64,000 bases of DNA from Ephydatia muelleri (GCA_013339895.1 JABACO010000001.1:34438980-34502979); one strand, 5' to 3'; shown: positions 46,357 to 59,200, counted from the stretch's first letter. Numbers and translations: made by a program. The notes: a model not told the origin generated them from the sequence alone.

Positions 46357-47286
46357 CAGGGACGTAGCACTCAATATATGAGTGGTCCGGCGAATTTAAT
46401 TATATTCATCATAATTACAAAACTGTTTACACAATGAACTGTTGTAGCAAACTTACAAATTAAAACAGAGAAAACAACCCTGCCCGATGTTGTGAACCCT
46501 TCACAAAGCTATTAAGTGTATCCTTAAGGTCAAGTGTGTCTGTTCTTTCTTTGTGAACATTAAGTATTAATAGATGATTAAGCCGTTTCTGAGACATTTT
46601 GGTCCTGAGATAAGTTTTAATCCGCCTAAGAGCACTGAACGATCTTTCTTTTGTTGCAGGCATTACTTAAACAAGTTGAAGTACTTTTTTCACTTCAGAC
46701 AACAGACTTTGTTGACCCTGAGAGAGAGAGGTGAAGTAATCCTTGACATCAAAGATACTCATATGGCTCATTTTTCTCCTTAAGAACCTGCTGAAAATGC
46801 AATCCAAATGTGATAAATTGTGCCTCAAGTAGACCATTGTTAAAATCATCACCATACATGCAAGGAGCAAATACCATTTAGATCATCTTTAGATCAATGG
46901 TACTGTCAGATCGGCGCAGTAGATAGAAATCACTGAGGAATCGGTTAATCGCTTGCAAAATGATAGCTTTCTAAATGACGCACACAAAATAATAGTTACT
47001 TGTCTAGTAACGCATTTGTATTTTGGTCACTGCGCACCAATGATAAAACCGGTTATTATTACAACGGGATAGTAAGCCTTGTTCCCAGACCCAAACATTC
47101 GCAGCTGCGAATTAATTACAGCTTTTCACAGATGGATTACATCACTGTTACATGAATAGCGGAGTTGTAATCAATCCGCAACTGCGATGTTTACTAAACG
47201 AAAAGACGCAGATTCAAAAAAAAAAAGTGCTGGGGAAAAGTGGTCCGGCGAAAGCCGGACTTGCCGGACCTATTCCTACGTCCCTG
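46357..47286 (-). mobile_element. Internally deleted hAT transposon with transposase C-terminal fragment
   Basis: Ends CAGGGACGTAG and CTACGTCCCTG are inverted repeats, with a second inner match (GTCCGGCGAA). On the minus strand at 46663-46460 a frame reads CCTGCAACAAAAGAAAGATC as PATKERSFSALRRIKTYLRT, followed by QKRLNHLLILNVHKE. This is the hAT C-terminal dimerisation block of the ZMYM5/TTF-like group. The DDE core is largely gone, so the copy is non-autonomous. No clean 8-bp target duplication was seen. Confidence 0.75.
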
Positions 47287-47289
47287 AGT

Positions 47290-48975
47290 CTGGTTTGGCG
47301 TGGAAAATACTTAAGGTAGTGTTCCTTCCCCCATGGTGTGGCAATAACATCATCTTGGTCAGGATTATTCTTGAAATCAGGAACCAAAATAGCACCAGCA
47401 GCAAGATCAGAATCATCAACACTCCTGCTATCACTTTCTACACTTGTGTCATCATCTTCCTTGTCACTCCAATCCTGGAAACTTGCATCAGTGTCTTTAT
47501 CCAACTGGTTAATACCACAAATTCATCTCTGAAATTGGATAATACCTTGCATAAATTTACTGTTCATGTGATTTGTGTTTGTTACAATGATTTGGAATTG
47601 TTTCAATTCCTCGTACAAACTCTGCTCATCACCTGGATTATCAATGCTCTTTTTGAATGTTTGCAGTGGGTAAAGTGTACCTTCTGACAGTTCATAAGCC
47701 ATTTGGGCTCGAAATCGTGGCATCATTTCCTACAACAGTTTCACAACTGACTGGTAATGAAGCTGAGATCCTTACTTGTGTGTGTACATAATCCAAACCC
47801 TCCACTTCTAGTCTTGCAGTCTAAAAATATGTTCAAATGCATGTTAAGGGGTCAACACTTTTCAGCCTCCTCACAAAACAAAACATAAAAATGCTCCGCA
47901 GTCAAAAGAGTTTGATTGCTTTGGTGATGCTCTGGACTGGATAATGCATTACATACACATGTATGTAATGAATTCCTGTTGAAATTAGATATACTTCAGA
48001 ATTTTTGTACTTTTGTACTTCCAGTCAGATAGTTCTCACCATCACTAGGTCCTTCATCCGCACCATCGCTAGGCCCTTCATCCACACCATCACTAGGCCT
48101 TTCATCCACACCATCACTAGGCCCTTCATCCACACCATCACTAGGCCTTTCATCCACACCATCACTAGGCCCTTCATCCACACCATCACTAGGCCCTTCA
48201 TCCACACCATCACTAGGCCCTTCATCCACACCATCACTAGGATCTTGATCCAAGCCATCACTAGGCCCTTCATCCACACCATCACTAGGCCCTTCATCCA
48301 CACCATCACTAGGCCCTTCATCCACACCATCACTAGGCCCTTCATCCACACCATCACTAGGCCCTTCATCCACACCATCACTAGGCCTTTCATCCACACC
48401 ATCACTAGGCCCTTCATCCACACCATCACTAGGCCCATCATCCACACCATCACTAGGCCTTTCATCCACACCATCACTAGGCCCTTCATCCACACCATCA
48501 CTAGGCCCTTCATCCACACCCTTCATCCACACCATCACTAGGCCCTTCATCCACACCATCTTGTTGCTCACTAATACTTGGTCCTTCACCCACAGTCTCT
48601 ACATCATTAGCTCCTTCCTTCTTAATCTCTCCATCCAAATGAGTACTGGTATCTTCCTGTACATGATCAGCAACCTTTCCCTCTGTAACCAGAACTGCTT
48701 GGTCTCTAGTGCAGGTCTAAATGTATCTTCATTCTAACATATGTGTACACACCCACATTATAACACACATATGGCTATGCATGTGTTTCATCATTACATC
48801 CTCAGCATAAAACATTTACATTGTACAAATAATTTTATATACCTGATAATGATGACTTGCACAAATTTGTTTTTGCACACATAAATCAGATCGGTTGTGG
48901 TACCAATATGAAGCAACTGCTGCCACAAACTTGAAGGAAGTGCACCAGGTTCAGAGTTATGCTTTCGTCTAATAG
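47290..48975 (-). CDS. Unrecognised acidic minus-strand gene with an eight-residue repeat
   Basis: Likely exons, in transcript order: about 48970-48843 ([20 protein letters not shown], then [16 protein letters not shown]); about 48718-48037 ([20 protein letters not shown], then a DEGPSDGV repeat); near 47820-47777 ([15 protein letters not shown]); near 47732-47683 ([17 protein letters not shown]); near 47660-47560 ([20 protein letters not shown]); and about 47510-47300 ([20 protein letters not shown], then [20 protein letters not shown]). Splice borders fit for several but not all. The final part runs into the hAT element. The product is strongly acidic and of unknown function. Confidence 0.4.
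48037..48560. repeat. 24-bp coding minisatellite (DEGPSDGV on minus strand)
   Basis: About 21 tandem copies of CCTTCATCCACACCATCACT plus AGGC. One partial unit of about 13 bp near 48518-48530 changes the frame against the upstream exon. Confidence 0.95.
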
Positions 48976-49576
48976 GTGGCCATAAAAGGGCACATGTAAT
49001 AAAACAACTAAACTGAAGCTAAAGTTAACTTACCATCACAAAGTAACTTCCATAAAAGTACAACTGCACTGGGCTATTAAAAGTCAATACATTTATATAG
49101 GACCAAACACAGGCTCCACCCACTATAAGAACAAAGATGTTTTCATAAACTGGGATACTGCTTGGGGGGAAAATGTACACAGGCTCCAGTCAGTGGATGT
49201 GAAGACCACTCCTCAACTCTTTGCCAAGATCAACAATAGCACAACTCATTGTACATACAAGGTCACAACTGTTACCTACAGCAAGCCACTCCTCAGATGT
49301 ACATCCACCAATAAACAATCACTCAGTCTCGCAAACATACACTCTCACACACAAGTACATTCATTACAGACACAAACTTGCCCTGGATCAACCAACGTAA
49401 CAATAAATAGTCTTTATTCACATTACAAACGGCAGTTTGGAAACCAGAAACACACAGTAACTGCTAAAAAGATCATTTGACCAGGTCCATGACAGCTGAT
49501 CAGTTGTTGTCACATCCTTAGTTGGTCCAGTGTTCAGATTGTTGCATGACGTTGGGTCCCTGGTTGGCGCAGGTAC

Positions 49577-50492
49577 ACCCTCCATCTGTGCAGCTGTATA
49601 AGTCACAAGGTACCATACACACAGTCACATTGTACACGAGTAATGCCCCATGCATCACAGACACCGGTCACAGTGCAAAAAGTTAGTTATACGATAGGGT
49701 ATATATTTGCGTATATTTGAGGAATACGCAAAATATACGCCTGAGTAATATAAGGCGGCGTATAGTCAAGAATCTGCAAGTGTTAAATACGTCACCGTTT
49801 ATATATGCACAATGAAGTGTACAAAAATATACCTCCGTAAGTATATTTATATCATATGGGACAGTTTCCGCGAAAATTGTTAAAATGTTATAAACATGCA
49901 TCGCGTTTGAATCGCTATAACTTCCCAACAAATAATGCTATCCACTTCCTAGTTTCAACACTTCATACTACGCCATTTCACTATGAAGTGTTGAACATAG
50001 GAAGTCGATAGCTTGGGAAGTTATAGCGATTCAAACGCGATGCATTTTTATAACATTTTAACCGTGGGGCAATTTTCGCGGAAACTGTCCCATATACCAC
50101 CGTGTATATTCAAGTTTCACATATTCTTGTGTGTATATTTGTGGGCAAGTTATCAATTCTTGTATAAGCGTTAATAAGCATCTAATTACTAAGGAGCCGG
50201 CGCTTGCCTTTAGTACTTAATTATACCTTGCATGCGACAGTCAGTACAAACCGACCTTGACACGCTCAATGCCGAAGTCGGAAATCGAAGCCTAGCTATA
50301 CAGATCGATGTAACTTATAAATTCACTTCGCACACACATCCTACATACAAACCCATCATGCACACATCCTTCTGACACAAATGCATGGCATACACATACG
50401 AATTCATTTAGTAAGATATGCATGCAGGACGGGACGTGACATTCCAATCAATTGGTTCAATGCAAAAGTGGATGGCGATATATAGAATCACA
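49577..50492 (+). repeat. Inverted duplication, arm A
   Basis: Reverse complement of 54601-55310 over about 680 bp once the MITE at 49857-50092 is excluded. Shared words include ACCATACACACAGTCACATT, CCCTATCGTATAACTAA (arm B) and ACACGCTCAATGCCGA. Confidence 0.9.
49857..50092. mobile_element. Palindromic MITE, 236 bp, TIR TGGGACAGTTTCC
   Basis: The two halves (49857-49973 and 49978-50092) are near-perfect reverse complements. Arm B has the uninterrupted site (TATCATATACCACC), so the insertion is directly visible. The duplicated target is TA, with ambiguity up to ATAT. TA target and TIR suggest a Tc1/mariner-type MITE. Confidence 0.85.
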
Positions 50493-52451
50493 TAGAACTG
50501 ATCACAATTACACCACATGTCATGACTGAGAAAACATATATTTACATCACACACACACATGCACATAGATTACGTATCACATAACCAATGCATTCGAGTA
50601 TTTATAGATGGATGTTTTTGTTCGTTGGACAGAGCAATAGTACATAATCTGTTCCGAAGTCAAACTTCACAGTTGTACCACACACTGCACAACAGGACAT
50701 AAGGTAAGGTAAACCTCCGGACATAGATGCTTTTCAAACCAATGTACACGAGCAAATAGATGACCAAATTTGTTGTGGTTCATAAGACGACATTATGATT
50801 TAATTGGTATGGGAAAAAATACTAAATAGCTCCAGCACTTAGTTCACATATAGGGCCATTCTGCTCTAATGATTCAGGCCAATATGCAGTAACAACAGGA
50901 GAGTGATTGTCTTTGGATTTTACTTGTCAGTGATGTGAAGTGTTTCAATTTCATAAAACACTTCATGAACCATGGGGATGTAAGCAATTTCTGAATTTGG
51001 ATATAATGCATCGTAAACACTGAAGCCACCTTACTTCCTCAGCAGAATAAAGCCTCTCATATTTAGCAGATACTGCTGGACAGTCTGTGTGTGTGGACAT
51101 CTGTCTGTGTGTATGTGTCTGCATATGCGTGTGCATGTGGACATCTGGTTGTGTATGCGTGTGTGTGGACATCTGTCTGTGTATGCGTGTGTGTGTAAAT
51201 CTGTGTGTGTGTACGTGCAACTGTGTGTCTGTCGGGGTGTTGTGTGTTTATGCGTGTGCGTGGACATCTGTGTGTGTGCTAGTGTGTGTGTCCGTGTGCG
51301 TGTGGACATGTACGTGTCATTACTATTTTGTAATGCTAATGTGTACCATTTTCATTCTTACCATTACTGTTCAATTTGGCATGGATATACAGTACATAAT
51401 GATATGGAAAGTATGGTATTGTTTCTAATGCAGGCTTGTAAATGTATAGTAATGCAGAGTAACATTAAAGATTTCTTATGCCAGTTCAAGAAATTGGTGA
51501 TAATCTTACTTGTACAATAGGTTAGTGCTGTTATACACAGTTATCGTTGTTATTTACTATTTATAATTTTTGTACCAAATTTAAAAGTGCACCAATTAGA
51601 GTACACAACGAAAAAATTTATCCTGATACGGAACCGTTAGACTTTAACATTCCGAGTCACGGGCGATTCCGGGATTGATTCAGGACCGTAATAATTTACA
51701 GTATGGAACGGACTCGAAATGCCAAATAGGAACAGCTTGTAATTACAATATGCTACAAACCGATAACATACCGTAACGAATACGATTACTCATATGCAGA
51801 AATCAGCGGTCACCAGGAAAGTGATGGTGTTCAAAAAGACATCCTATAGCATGCGTTCTATTGCTAGTACATAGGGGTAGTGTGGTTTGAATTTGTGTTG
51901 AATTTATTAGTACTAATGGTTCGGATTTATACAAAACAAAGTTAGACGTAGACCTTTTTAAATGTATGAAAAATGGTTACTCTTGAATTTTATTAACTAA
52001 TTGCAAGTAATAAAACATTTGCCACCTCATTTTTACGTGTAGAAAGGTTGTAAGGTGCAAACTGTGCAAAAATATAATTGAAGATTTCAGTTCGGGAAAG
52101 CAAAACAGCTTCCCATTAAAGTGTACACAAAATCAATGTTTTCTGACCTAATTACTGTATTCCACTGTTTTTTTAAATTGAATCTTAACGAAAAATTGAG
52201 TTGCCACCCTTTATTATGATTTGCAGCACATTGGTACATGTTTTCATGCCATTTGTTTTTTCCATTACCTAGATTTTTCTAGTTCGGGGAGCCTTTGAAC
52301 AATGGTTACTGGCACCGCCATCTTGACCATTATTGAATAAATGGTCGTCATAACACCGGCTACATGTATGTACCTATACATGTAGCTTTACAAAATAATT
52401 ATAGTTAGGTTTATTAACTCATAAACTATTACTGGCCACATCCCCGCTTGG

Positions 52452-52655
52452 CAGGGGCGGATCCATGCAGTATTTTGGTAAGGGGCCGGGGTTCGCGGAG
52501 CCCTGGTTGAGTACGAAAACGAGGGGGGGGGGGGGGGGGGGGGGGAGGGTGGGAGGGTTTTCGAAATACAAGACTGAGACGCGATTCGCCTAAGTGGCGC
52601 TCCGATTCTAATTTTATGCTTCATAACCGTTCACAACCCCACGGGTCCGCTACAG
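52452..52655. mobile_element. hAT-like MITE with poly-G core
   Basis: Ends CAGGGGCGGATCCATGCAG and (reverse complement of the right end) CTGTAGCGGACCCGTGGGG are imperfect inverted repeats. A G run of about 26 lies at 52525-52551. Confidence 0.55.
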
Positions 52656-53592
52656 CATCTTGGGTAACATGTCACTTATGCGGGCAGTCTGCATTCGAGA
52701 ACAGCTAATTATAAACGGCTTTCTATCTGAAATTTGTGCCCACGCCAGCTAGCGTGTACGGTGGGAGATAATACCTATAGTAAGGTCATCGTTAATTAAT
52801 TAATTAATGTCGCAGACATGCAAATTGTCTGTTCAGAGCATATATATGAGGGACTAGGTTTATATGGCGGCGGATCAGTCAGTTCGGTGTTGCATCCTTT
52901 AATTTCCCCCGCTTTATTATTTGCAAGATCTATAGAACGGTTTTGAAGCTGATCCGATTCGATTATCATTTAATGTCCTATTTATAATAACGTATTACCT
53001 TGCGTGATCGCTCTGCATGCAATACATACTCGCAGATCACCTTTGCACGAACATTAGGTTTATTGACAGTGTCACTTTTAACCTGTAGTCATCAATCCAT
53101 TCAACCATGCTCATTTGATCATAAATCAACTGAACATTTATCCCAGTGAATTGTGAAGGACTATACATATATTATCTCTGACTATACTAGCTGCACGAAA
53201 GATTATAGTGGTAGTAAACAGATGCCAAAACCTGACCTTTGTTATTGTCATAACCAGTAGTTGCAAGGAAACAATGCCTGCATACAATCAGCTGCACTCT
53301 GCATTGTAACCATATACCATATGCATGCAACCATTTGCATCATGCCTGTATTGAATGCGGGCACCAATTTAGGTGCACACGCACAGATAGTAAAAGTATG
53401 CAGCCTACTGATTATGTATAACAGCGAATGCACATCCATGCATCAGTGCCCTGCATGGGCAGCAAGTTAGTTCTAATCTCTTCATCATGCATGCATTTAC
53501 CACGCATGCAATTGAGAGCTGGTTTACTATCTTCGCGTAAACTGCACTTCAAAGCATTCATTACTGCAGCGGTGCAGTTATGTTATTTGTGT

Positions 53593-53700
53593 AATGCACA
53601 ATTAACTTAACTTAATTAATCGCAGACTATGATTGCACAATTAACTTAACTTAATTAATCGCTGAATTAACTTAACTTAATTAATCGCAGACTATGACAG
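53593..53700. repeat. Tandem repeat with AATTAACTTAACTTAATTAA core, three copies
   Basis: Units of about 43 bp (one shorter), sharing TCGCAGACTATGA. Confidence 0.9.
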
Positions 53701-54600
53701 CATAATTGGATCATGTACCATGTATCGCAATGCATGCATGCACGGATAATGCTCGTAACTAGTGAAATGAACAAGAAAAGCGTGGAAATTGTAACTGAGG
53801 TTGTCCGAGGTTACCAGGCAATAGAGCCTATATAAAAATCGCCGTCATGTATACTGATAGAACTTACGTATAAGCGTTGAAACATACAACCACTTTGAAA
53901 GTAATGCCGCGAGTGCTACTGACAAAGAGAATGACATGAGGCATATCCCACTGGGTTCGAGCAAGGATTGTAATAGTTAATAATCCTTGTTAGCTGGTTC
54001 AAGTAGACAACGATAAATTAAAAGAACAGATCACATTGCACACTGCAATGAGGCATAACAGATATATTGTGTGCACACATGATTTCTGAATGTTTGGTCA
54101 GTCCCTATCGGCATGCGTTGCATAATCAACTAACTGACTTTTCAATCCATGCACATATGCATGAACGTACTGCAGTAGCCACACCCTCGCGCAGAAGCAA
54201 TGTAGACTTTCGTTGTTTTACTATTTAATTATACCAGATGTAAATCAATGTTACATGTGCAGCACGTGAGCCAAAGTTTCGTCGTTGACGTCATGAGGTA
54301 TTAAGATTATCTTGCGTCATCTTTTCAACACATTTATGAATTAATCATGCGTGGTTGAGATTAATTTAAATTTCTTGATTTTAGTAAAAGGGTGCGTAAT
54401 GTTTTTTTCATGAAAAATGCATATTACAATCAAATCGATTTTTAGAGTAAGTTTGAAATTCAATGTGGAAAAAAAACAACAGGATGACCGCGTATGTATG
54501 GGCCATTTCTGGATATGTGCTCTGTTACGAGGTGTTTACGATCTATACCAGTTCTAACTGCCAAGTCAAAAATCCGAAAGGAGATCATCATATTCGACAT

Positions 54601-55310
54601 AATTGTGATTCTATATCGCCATCAACTTTTGCGTTGAACTCGTTGATTGGAATGTCACGCCCCGTGGAGTGAAGAACTGTGCATTCAAGCCTGCATACAT
54701 ATCTTACTAAATGAATTCGTATGTGTATGCCATGCATGTGTGTCAGATCAGAAGTGTGTGCGAGTGTGTGCATGATGGGTTTGTATGTAGGATGTAGTGT
54801 GTGCGAAGTGAATTTATAAGTTACATCAATCTGTACAGCTAGGCTTCGAATTCCGACTTCGGCATTGAGCGTGTCAAGTTCGGTTTGTACTGACTGTCGC
54901 ATGCAAGGTATAATTAAGTACTAAAGGCTAAGCGCCGGCTCCTTAGTAATTAGATGCTTATTAACGCTTATACGAGAATTGATAACTTGCACACAAATAT
55001 ACACACAAGAATATGTTTAACTTGAATATACACGGTGGTATATGATATAAATATACTTACGGAGGTACATTTTTGTACACTTCATTGTGCCTATATAAAC
55101 GGTGACGTATTTAACACTTGCGGATATACGCCGCCTTTTATTTCAAATATTGTACTCAGGCGTATATTTTGCGTATTCATATATACCCTATCGTATAACT
55201 AACATTTTGCATTGTGACCAGTGTCTGTGATGCATGGGGCATTACTCGTGTACAATGTGACTGTGTGTATGGTACCTTGTGACTTATACAGCAGCACAGA
55301 TGGAGGGAGT
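54601..55310 (-). repeat. Inverted duplication, arm B (MITE-free)
   Basis: Partner of 49577-50492. Homology stops near GATTCTATATCGCC on the inner side and at CAGATGGAGGGAG on the outer side. Confidence 0.9.
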
Positions 55311-55637
55311 TCTGGAAGATCATCATCACAGTCACTGTCTGTAATACACCAGCATTATATCTGTATGTTTGCTGTGTTGTAGGGTACCTTGTGTTTCACA
55401 CTCTCTGTCTGTGTACAGCTGGACACATCGTGGAGCTGTAGAACGTCATTTACATTATTCACGGTCAATAATGCATTATTGTGGCAGTATTTGTATGTAT
55501 TGATGTGGTTGTATGATGAATACCTTGTGATTCGCACTCTCTGTCTGTGTACAGATGCGTACAGACGAAGACTCATTTTCCTATGTTACGATGGCTTCAT
55601 CTATTGGGGCATACTAACCATGCATGATTTCTTGTAG

Positions 55638-55706
55638 GCGTCAAGGATAGAAGAACACGGCATGTCTACGTTTGTGAGGGAAGATTTTGTAGACGCCCAC
55701 CCCTAA
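55638..55706 (+). CDS. Possible short terminal exon of an unrecognised gene
   Basis: After the acceptor TTTCTTGTAG the frame reads ASRIEEHGMSTFVREDFVDA, then HP and stop. Upstream, three segments begin with ACCTTGTG followed by a CTGTGTACAG-type acceptor (55261-55560), as if a small exon had been duplicated. Not recognised. Confidence 0.25.
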   Translation, partial: ASRIEEHGMSTFVREDFVDAHP

Positions 55707-55767
55707 CGACAATAATATTTATATTCATGAAATACGCTACTCTTGTTCGTAGTGATGGAAAATGCGT

Positions 55768-57332
55768 TACCACTTTAGGTTCGTAAATACGTATTGCCAC
55801 ATGCCTCCTGATCACTACCGTAGTATGCTTACCTTCCAATTTTGTTCCTGAAGTTTACGTCATCTTATTTTGTAATGGCTCCTCCAAAATACCTGCCGCG
55901 TGACTTTACAAAAACAGCCTGCGCGTGTTGTTTTGTGTCATGTAGACTATGCGTATAAAGTTGGCATGCTAGGAAATTAAGTACAGTGCGTGAATTTGAT
56001 TTCATATTTTGATTTGCAGTTTCTGGTGAGTAGGGTGTGTAACCTCCCCTGCATAATGAAAATCGATTTTTCAGAATACTTTAAAAACACTAATCGATTT
56101 TTCAGGTTTTTGTGGACTTGAAAATCGATTTTTCCGAATAGTTTAAAAAACAAAATCGATTTTTCCGAATAGGTTTTGCCAAATTTCCTGCCGAATACCT
56201 AGGTTATTCAGGTTATAGTGCTTGTGGAATGCACACTGAAAAGATCATTTATGTCTGCACAGAAATCCATCTGGTCTCGCACCCAAACTAGAGCTATTCA
56301 TGTCAGTTGAAAACACAGACACAAAGGTCTACATTAGCATGTGTTTGCCAAATAGTTTAATAGATTGTATGACTTTACCATGCACTTGTATATATCAATA
56401 GTAATGTAAACCTAACCATCCAACACTAACCACTGAGACCAGACATCACCATTAAAACTCACCCCACATCACCTACAATCACGTACTCCACTTACAATCA
56501 TCCAACAACACTCCATTCACGTTCTCGCTAAATGCATATGAAACTTCCCGATTGCGTAATGCTCTCTAATTCCTATACATACTCAAACAGAGCCCGTATA
56601 CTTACTTGAAGTGGGTGAGAAGTCTGTAATTCTATTTCACTCGCTAGCTCAATACTCAGATATGTTCAATTCGTACCACTGTACAATAAAACAATGCAAT
56701 ACTAGTACCGGTACATAAATTTATTGCTACTACATATAAACACAACTCGTGACATATACTAATGAACTTTTACCTACATGAAGACGACGATAAAAGCATT
56801 ACGCTGTACATTTTGCATCCCCAATTACCGGTAATACACATTAAATGTTTTGTATTATATTACTATCTATTTACTCAATACCTATCAAATTATTAATTGC
56901 TTCCGATGTCGTCCCACATTGCATGTATGTATAAATAGTAAAAACAACAGTGACGTATGTTATATATATAACTCTAATTATGAATACTCATTTGAAAATC
57001 ATATCCGGATATCGGTATAAAAGGTATTCGAATAATGGGCGAATTGTCGATGCTGACGACGAATACCTGAGTACCTCCGAATGGAGAAACATAAACCGGT
57101 TATTCCGAATAGATAAAACTTACTAATCGATTTTTCCGAATAATGCTAAATTGCTATTCGAACGGATATGTTTTTGCGAATATCCGAATAACCCGAATAA
57201 CCTGATAACCGGTTACACACCCTACTGGTGAGTCATGGTAAGCTTTGAAACATTGGGTGGCTATAATGAGGCGTCACTTCAGAATTATCGAGATACCGTA
57301 CATAATCTAATTATACCCAGTTTCCAGTCGCA
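55768..57332 (+). repeat. Direct segmental duplication copy A (filled by hAT)
   Basis: 55768-56030 plus 57225-57332 match 59547-59893 (copy B), with scattered substitutions. The hAT element at 56031-57224 is the only large difference. Confidence 0.9.
56031..57224 (+). mobile_element. hAT non-autonomous element, copy 2, complete (1194 bp)
   Basis: TIRs TAGGGTGTGTAACC and GGTTACACACCCTA. The 8-bp target duplication CTGGTGAG stands at 56023-56030 and 57225-57232. Both ends hold repeated ATCGATTTTTC(C)GAATA words, as expected for hAT subterminal binding sites. No transposase frame. The empty site exists at 59795-59810. Confidence 0.92.
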
Positions 57333-57361
57333 TACAGCCGTGGGTGTATTCAGCAAATTAC

Positions 57362-57564
57362 TCCATTTAATTCCAGCTTTTTGCTGTTTATCCCCATCAT
57401 ATTAGATCTTCCTGTTTGATAGCGTTCTATGTGTTCCCATTGGTACTGGGGAGGAGGAAAGGCCTCTGCCTCACACACCAATGTCACATTGTCATTCACC
57501 ACAGCTAGCACATCACTGATGATGGTTGGAGTCACATACACGGTTGCACTAGTACTTCCATTGC
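57362..57564 (-). CDS. Immunoglobulin-domain exon
   Basis: Minus strand, bounded by an acceptor before GCAATGG and a donor after AATGGA (GTAATT). It encodes GSTSATVYVTPTIISDVLAV, then DNVTLVCEAEAFPPPQYQWE. This is the end of one Ig domain and the first half of the next, with the B-strand Cys and C-strand Trp of an I-set fold. Part of a cell-surface or adhesion protein; other exons were not found nearby. The exon is flanked by hAT copies 2 and 3 in opposite orientation. Confidence 0.65.
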
Positions 57565-57570
57565 CTGCTG

Positions 57571-57911
57571 CATGTACAAGTGCATTGTAAAGACATACAA
57601 TTTATTAAACTCTATTTGGCAAACACATGCTACTGTAGGCTTTAGTGTATCTGTGTTTTAAACTGACATGCATAGCTCTAGTTTGGGTGCACGACCAGGT
57701 GGATTTCTGCGCAGACATAAATTATCTTTTCAGTGTGCACTCCACAAGAACCATAACCGAAACAATGGCTGGAAATTTGGGAAAACCTTTTCGATTTTTG
57801 TTTTTTAAACTATTTGATTTTCAGATCCACAAAAACCTGAAAAATCGATTAGTTTTTTAAAAGTATTCGGAAAAATCGATTTTCATTATGCAGGGGAGGT
57901 TACACACCCTA
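57571..57911 (-). mobile_element. hAT element, copy 3, left end only, reversed
   Basis: Reverse complement of the first 340 bp or so of copies 1 and 2, ending GGTTACACACCCTA at 57911. The rest of the element is missing. Confidence 0.85.
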
Positions 57912-59200
57912 TTCCCTACAATGGTTGCGAAGTTTTCATGAACCTGAAGGTCAAGTAGCCAGGTGGTTAGAAACTTTATCTGAATATTACTTTGATGTTG
58001 TGCATCGTCCAGGAAAGAGGCCCAAAAAGGCAGATTCACTGTCTCGCATGCCATGTTCTCAGTGTAGGTTGCCACATGAGGAAGACAGTGAAGACCATGA
58101 ATGTGTGCTGCATTGATGGAATCATAGACGCCTTCATGAAATTGGTTGCACACCACAGACAGGACCCAGACTTCAAGCAAGTTATTGCATGGCTGGAGAC
58201 TAGATCCATCCCTAAAGTATTTCCCACGAATGCATCATCACAAATGAAGGCTTTATGGGCACAGTGTGATCATTTGATCATTTCATAGACTCACCTGCAC
58301 TTTTGGTTTCCGTTCTGTATCGTCAGTGGCAGGATGCCCAGGGATTGCAACTTGTACTCCCATCAAAGCTTGTACCTGTTGTATTGGATGGTTTTGCATA
58401 GCTCATTGGTAGGATGGCAGATGGGGGCTAAGAAAACTCTTCACAAACTGCGTTGTCGTATCTATTGGGTGGGGCAAATAGAAGATATTATCAAGTGGTA
58501 TGTTAATTGTTCATGTTGCTGGTCAAGGAAAGCGCCCATCCCAGCACCCTGTGCACCAATGCAACTTGATCATGTGGATAGACCTCTCCAGAGAATAGCG
58601 ATGGATATACTGGAACCTTTGCCTGAGACAGAACAAGGAAACAAGTACATTCTTGTAATTGGAGACTATTTTACAAAGTGGAAGGAAACATACCCATTAC
58701 CAAATATGGAAGCCATGACAGTGGCTCGACATCTCGTATAGGTGAGTTTTTATGTCGTTTTGGTATACCTGAGCAGCTACACTCCGATCAAGGAAGAAAT
58801 TTTGAATCTGGTGTTATAAAGGCTGCTGGAGTAAGGAAGATCCGAACCACACCCTATCACCCCCATTCACATGGAATGGTTTAAGTGGACCTTACTGAAC
58901 TTATGAAGTATAGCTGTCAGTGAGAATGGTTGGGATGTAGATGTGAAACTTACAGAACATCCATTCATGAGACCACAGGTGTAACACCATTTATCATGAT
59001 GCTTGGAAGGGAGGCACGGCTGCCAGAAGATCTTATGTGTGGTCTACCAGTAGATGTTGAATGACCATTCATTTATTCAAATCCACACCTTTCTATTAGA
59101 AAGAGAAGCTCCAAACTATCAAACCAGCAGCTACATGAACAAACAAAATTTAATTACAAACACTGCTCTGGTGGGACAATCTTTCTCCAGTTAGATTCAG
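57912..59200 (+). mobile_element. Ty3/Gypsy LTR-retrotransposon pol fragment, fossil
   Basis: Parts in order: the end of RNase H (WLETLSEYYFDVVHRPGKRP), a linker and zinc-binding region, the integrase core (PLQRIAMDILEPLPETEQGN, later FGIPEQLHSDQGRNFESG) and the integrase C-terminal part. No LTRs, gag, protease or polymerase core are seen next to it. It is broken in several places, probably old, and abuts hAT copy 3. Confidence 0.85.

Larger units (their letters stand above)
50493..54600. other. Spacer between inverted arms, no recognised gene
   Basis: About 4.1 kb. It holds a degenerate TG/TGTGGACATCTG tract (51088-51310), the small hAT-like MITE at 52452-52655 and a tandem repeat at 53593-53700. 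No splice-supported coding exon found. Confidence 0.5.

Noticed and set aside
49577-55310. Polinton-type element suggested by long inverted arms
   Set aside because: The total length is too short and no polymerase, integrase or capsid-like frame lies between the arms.
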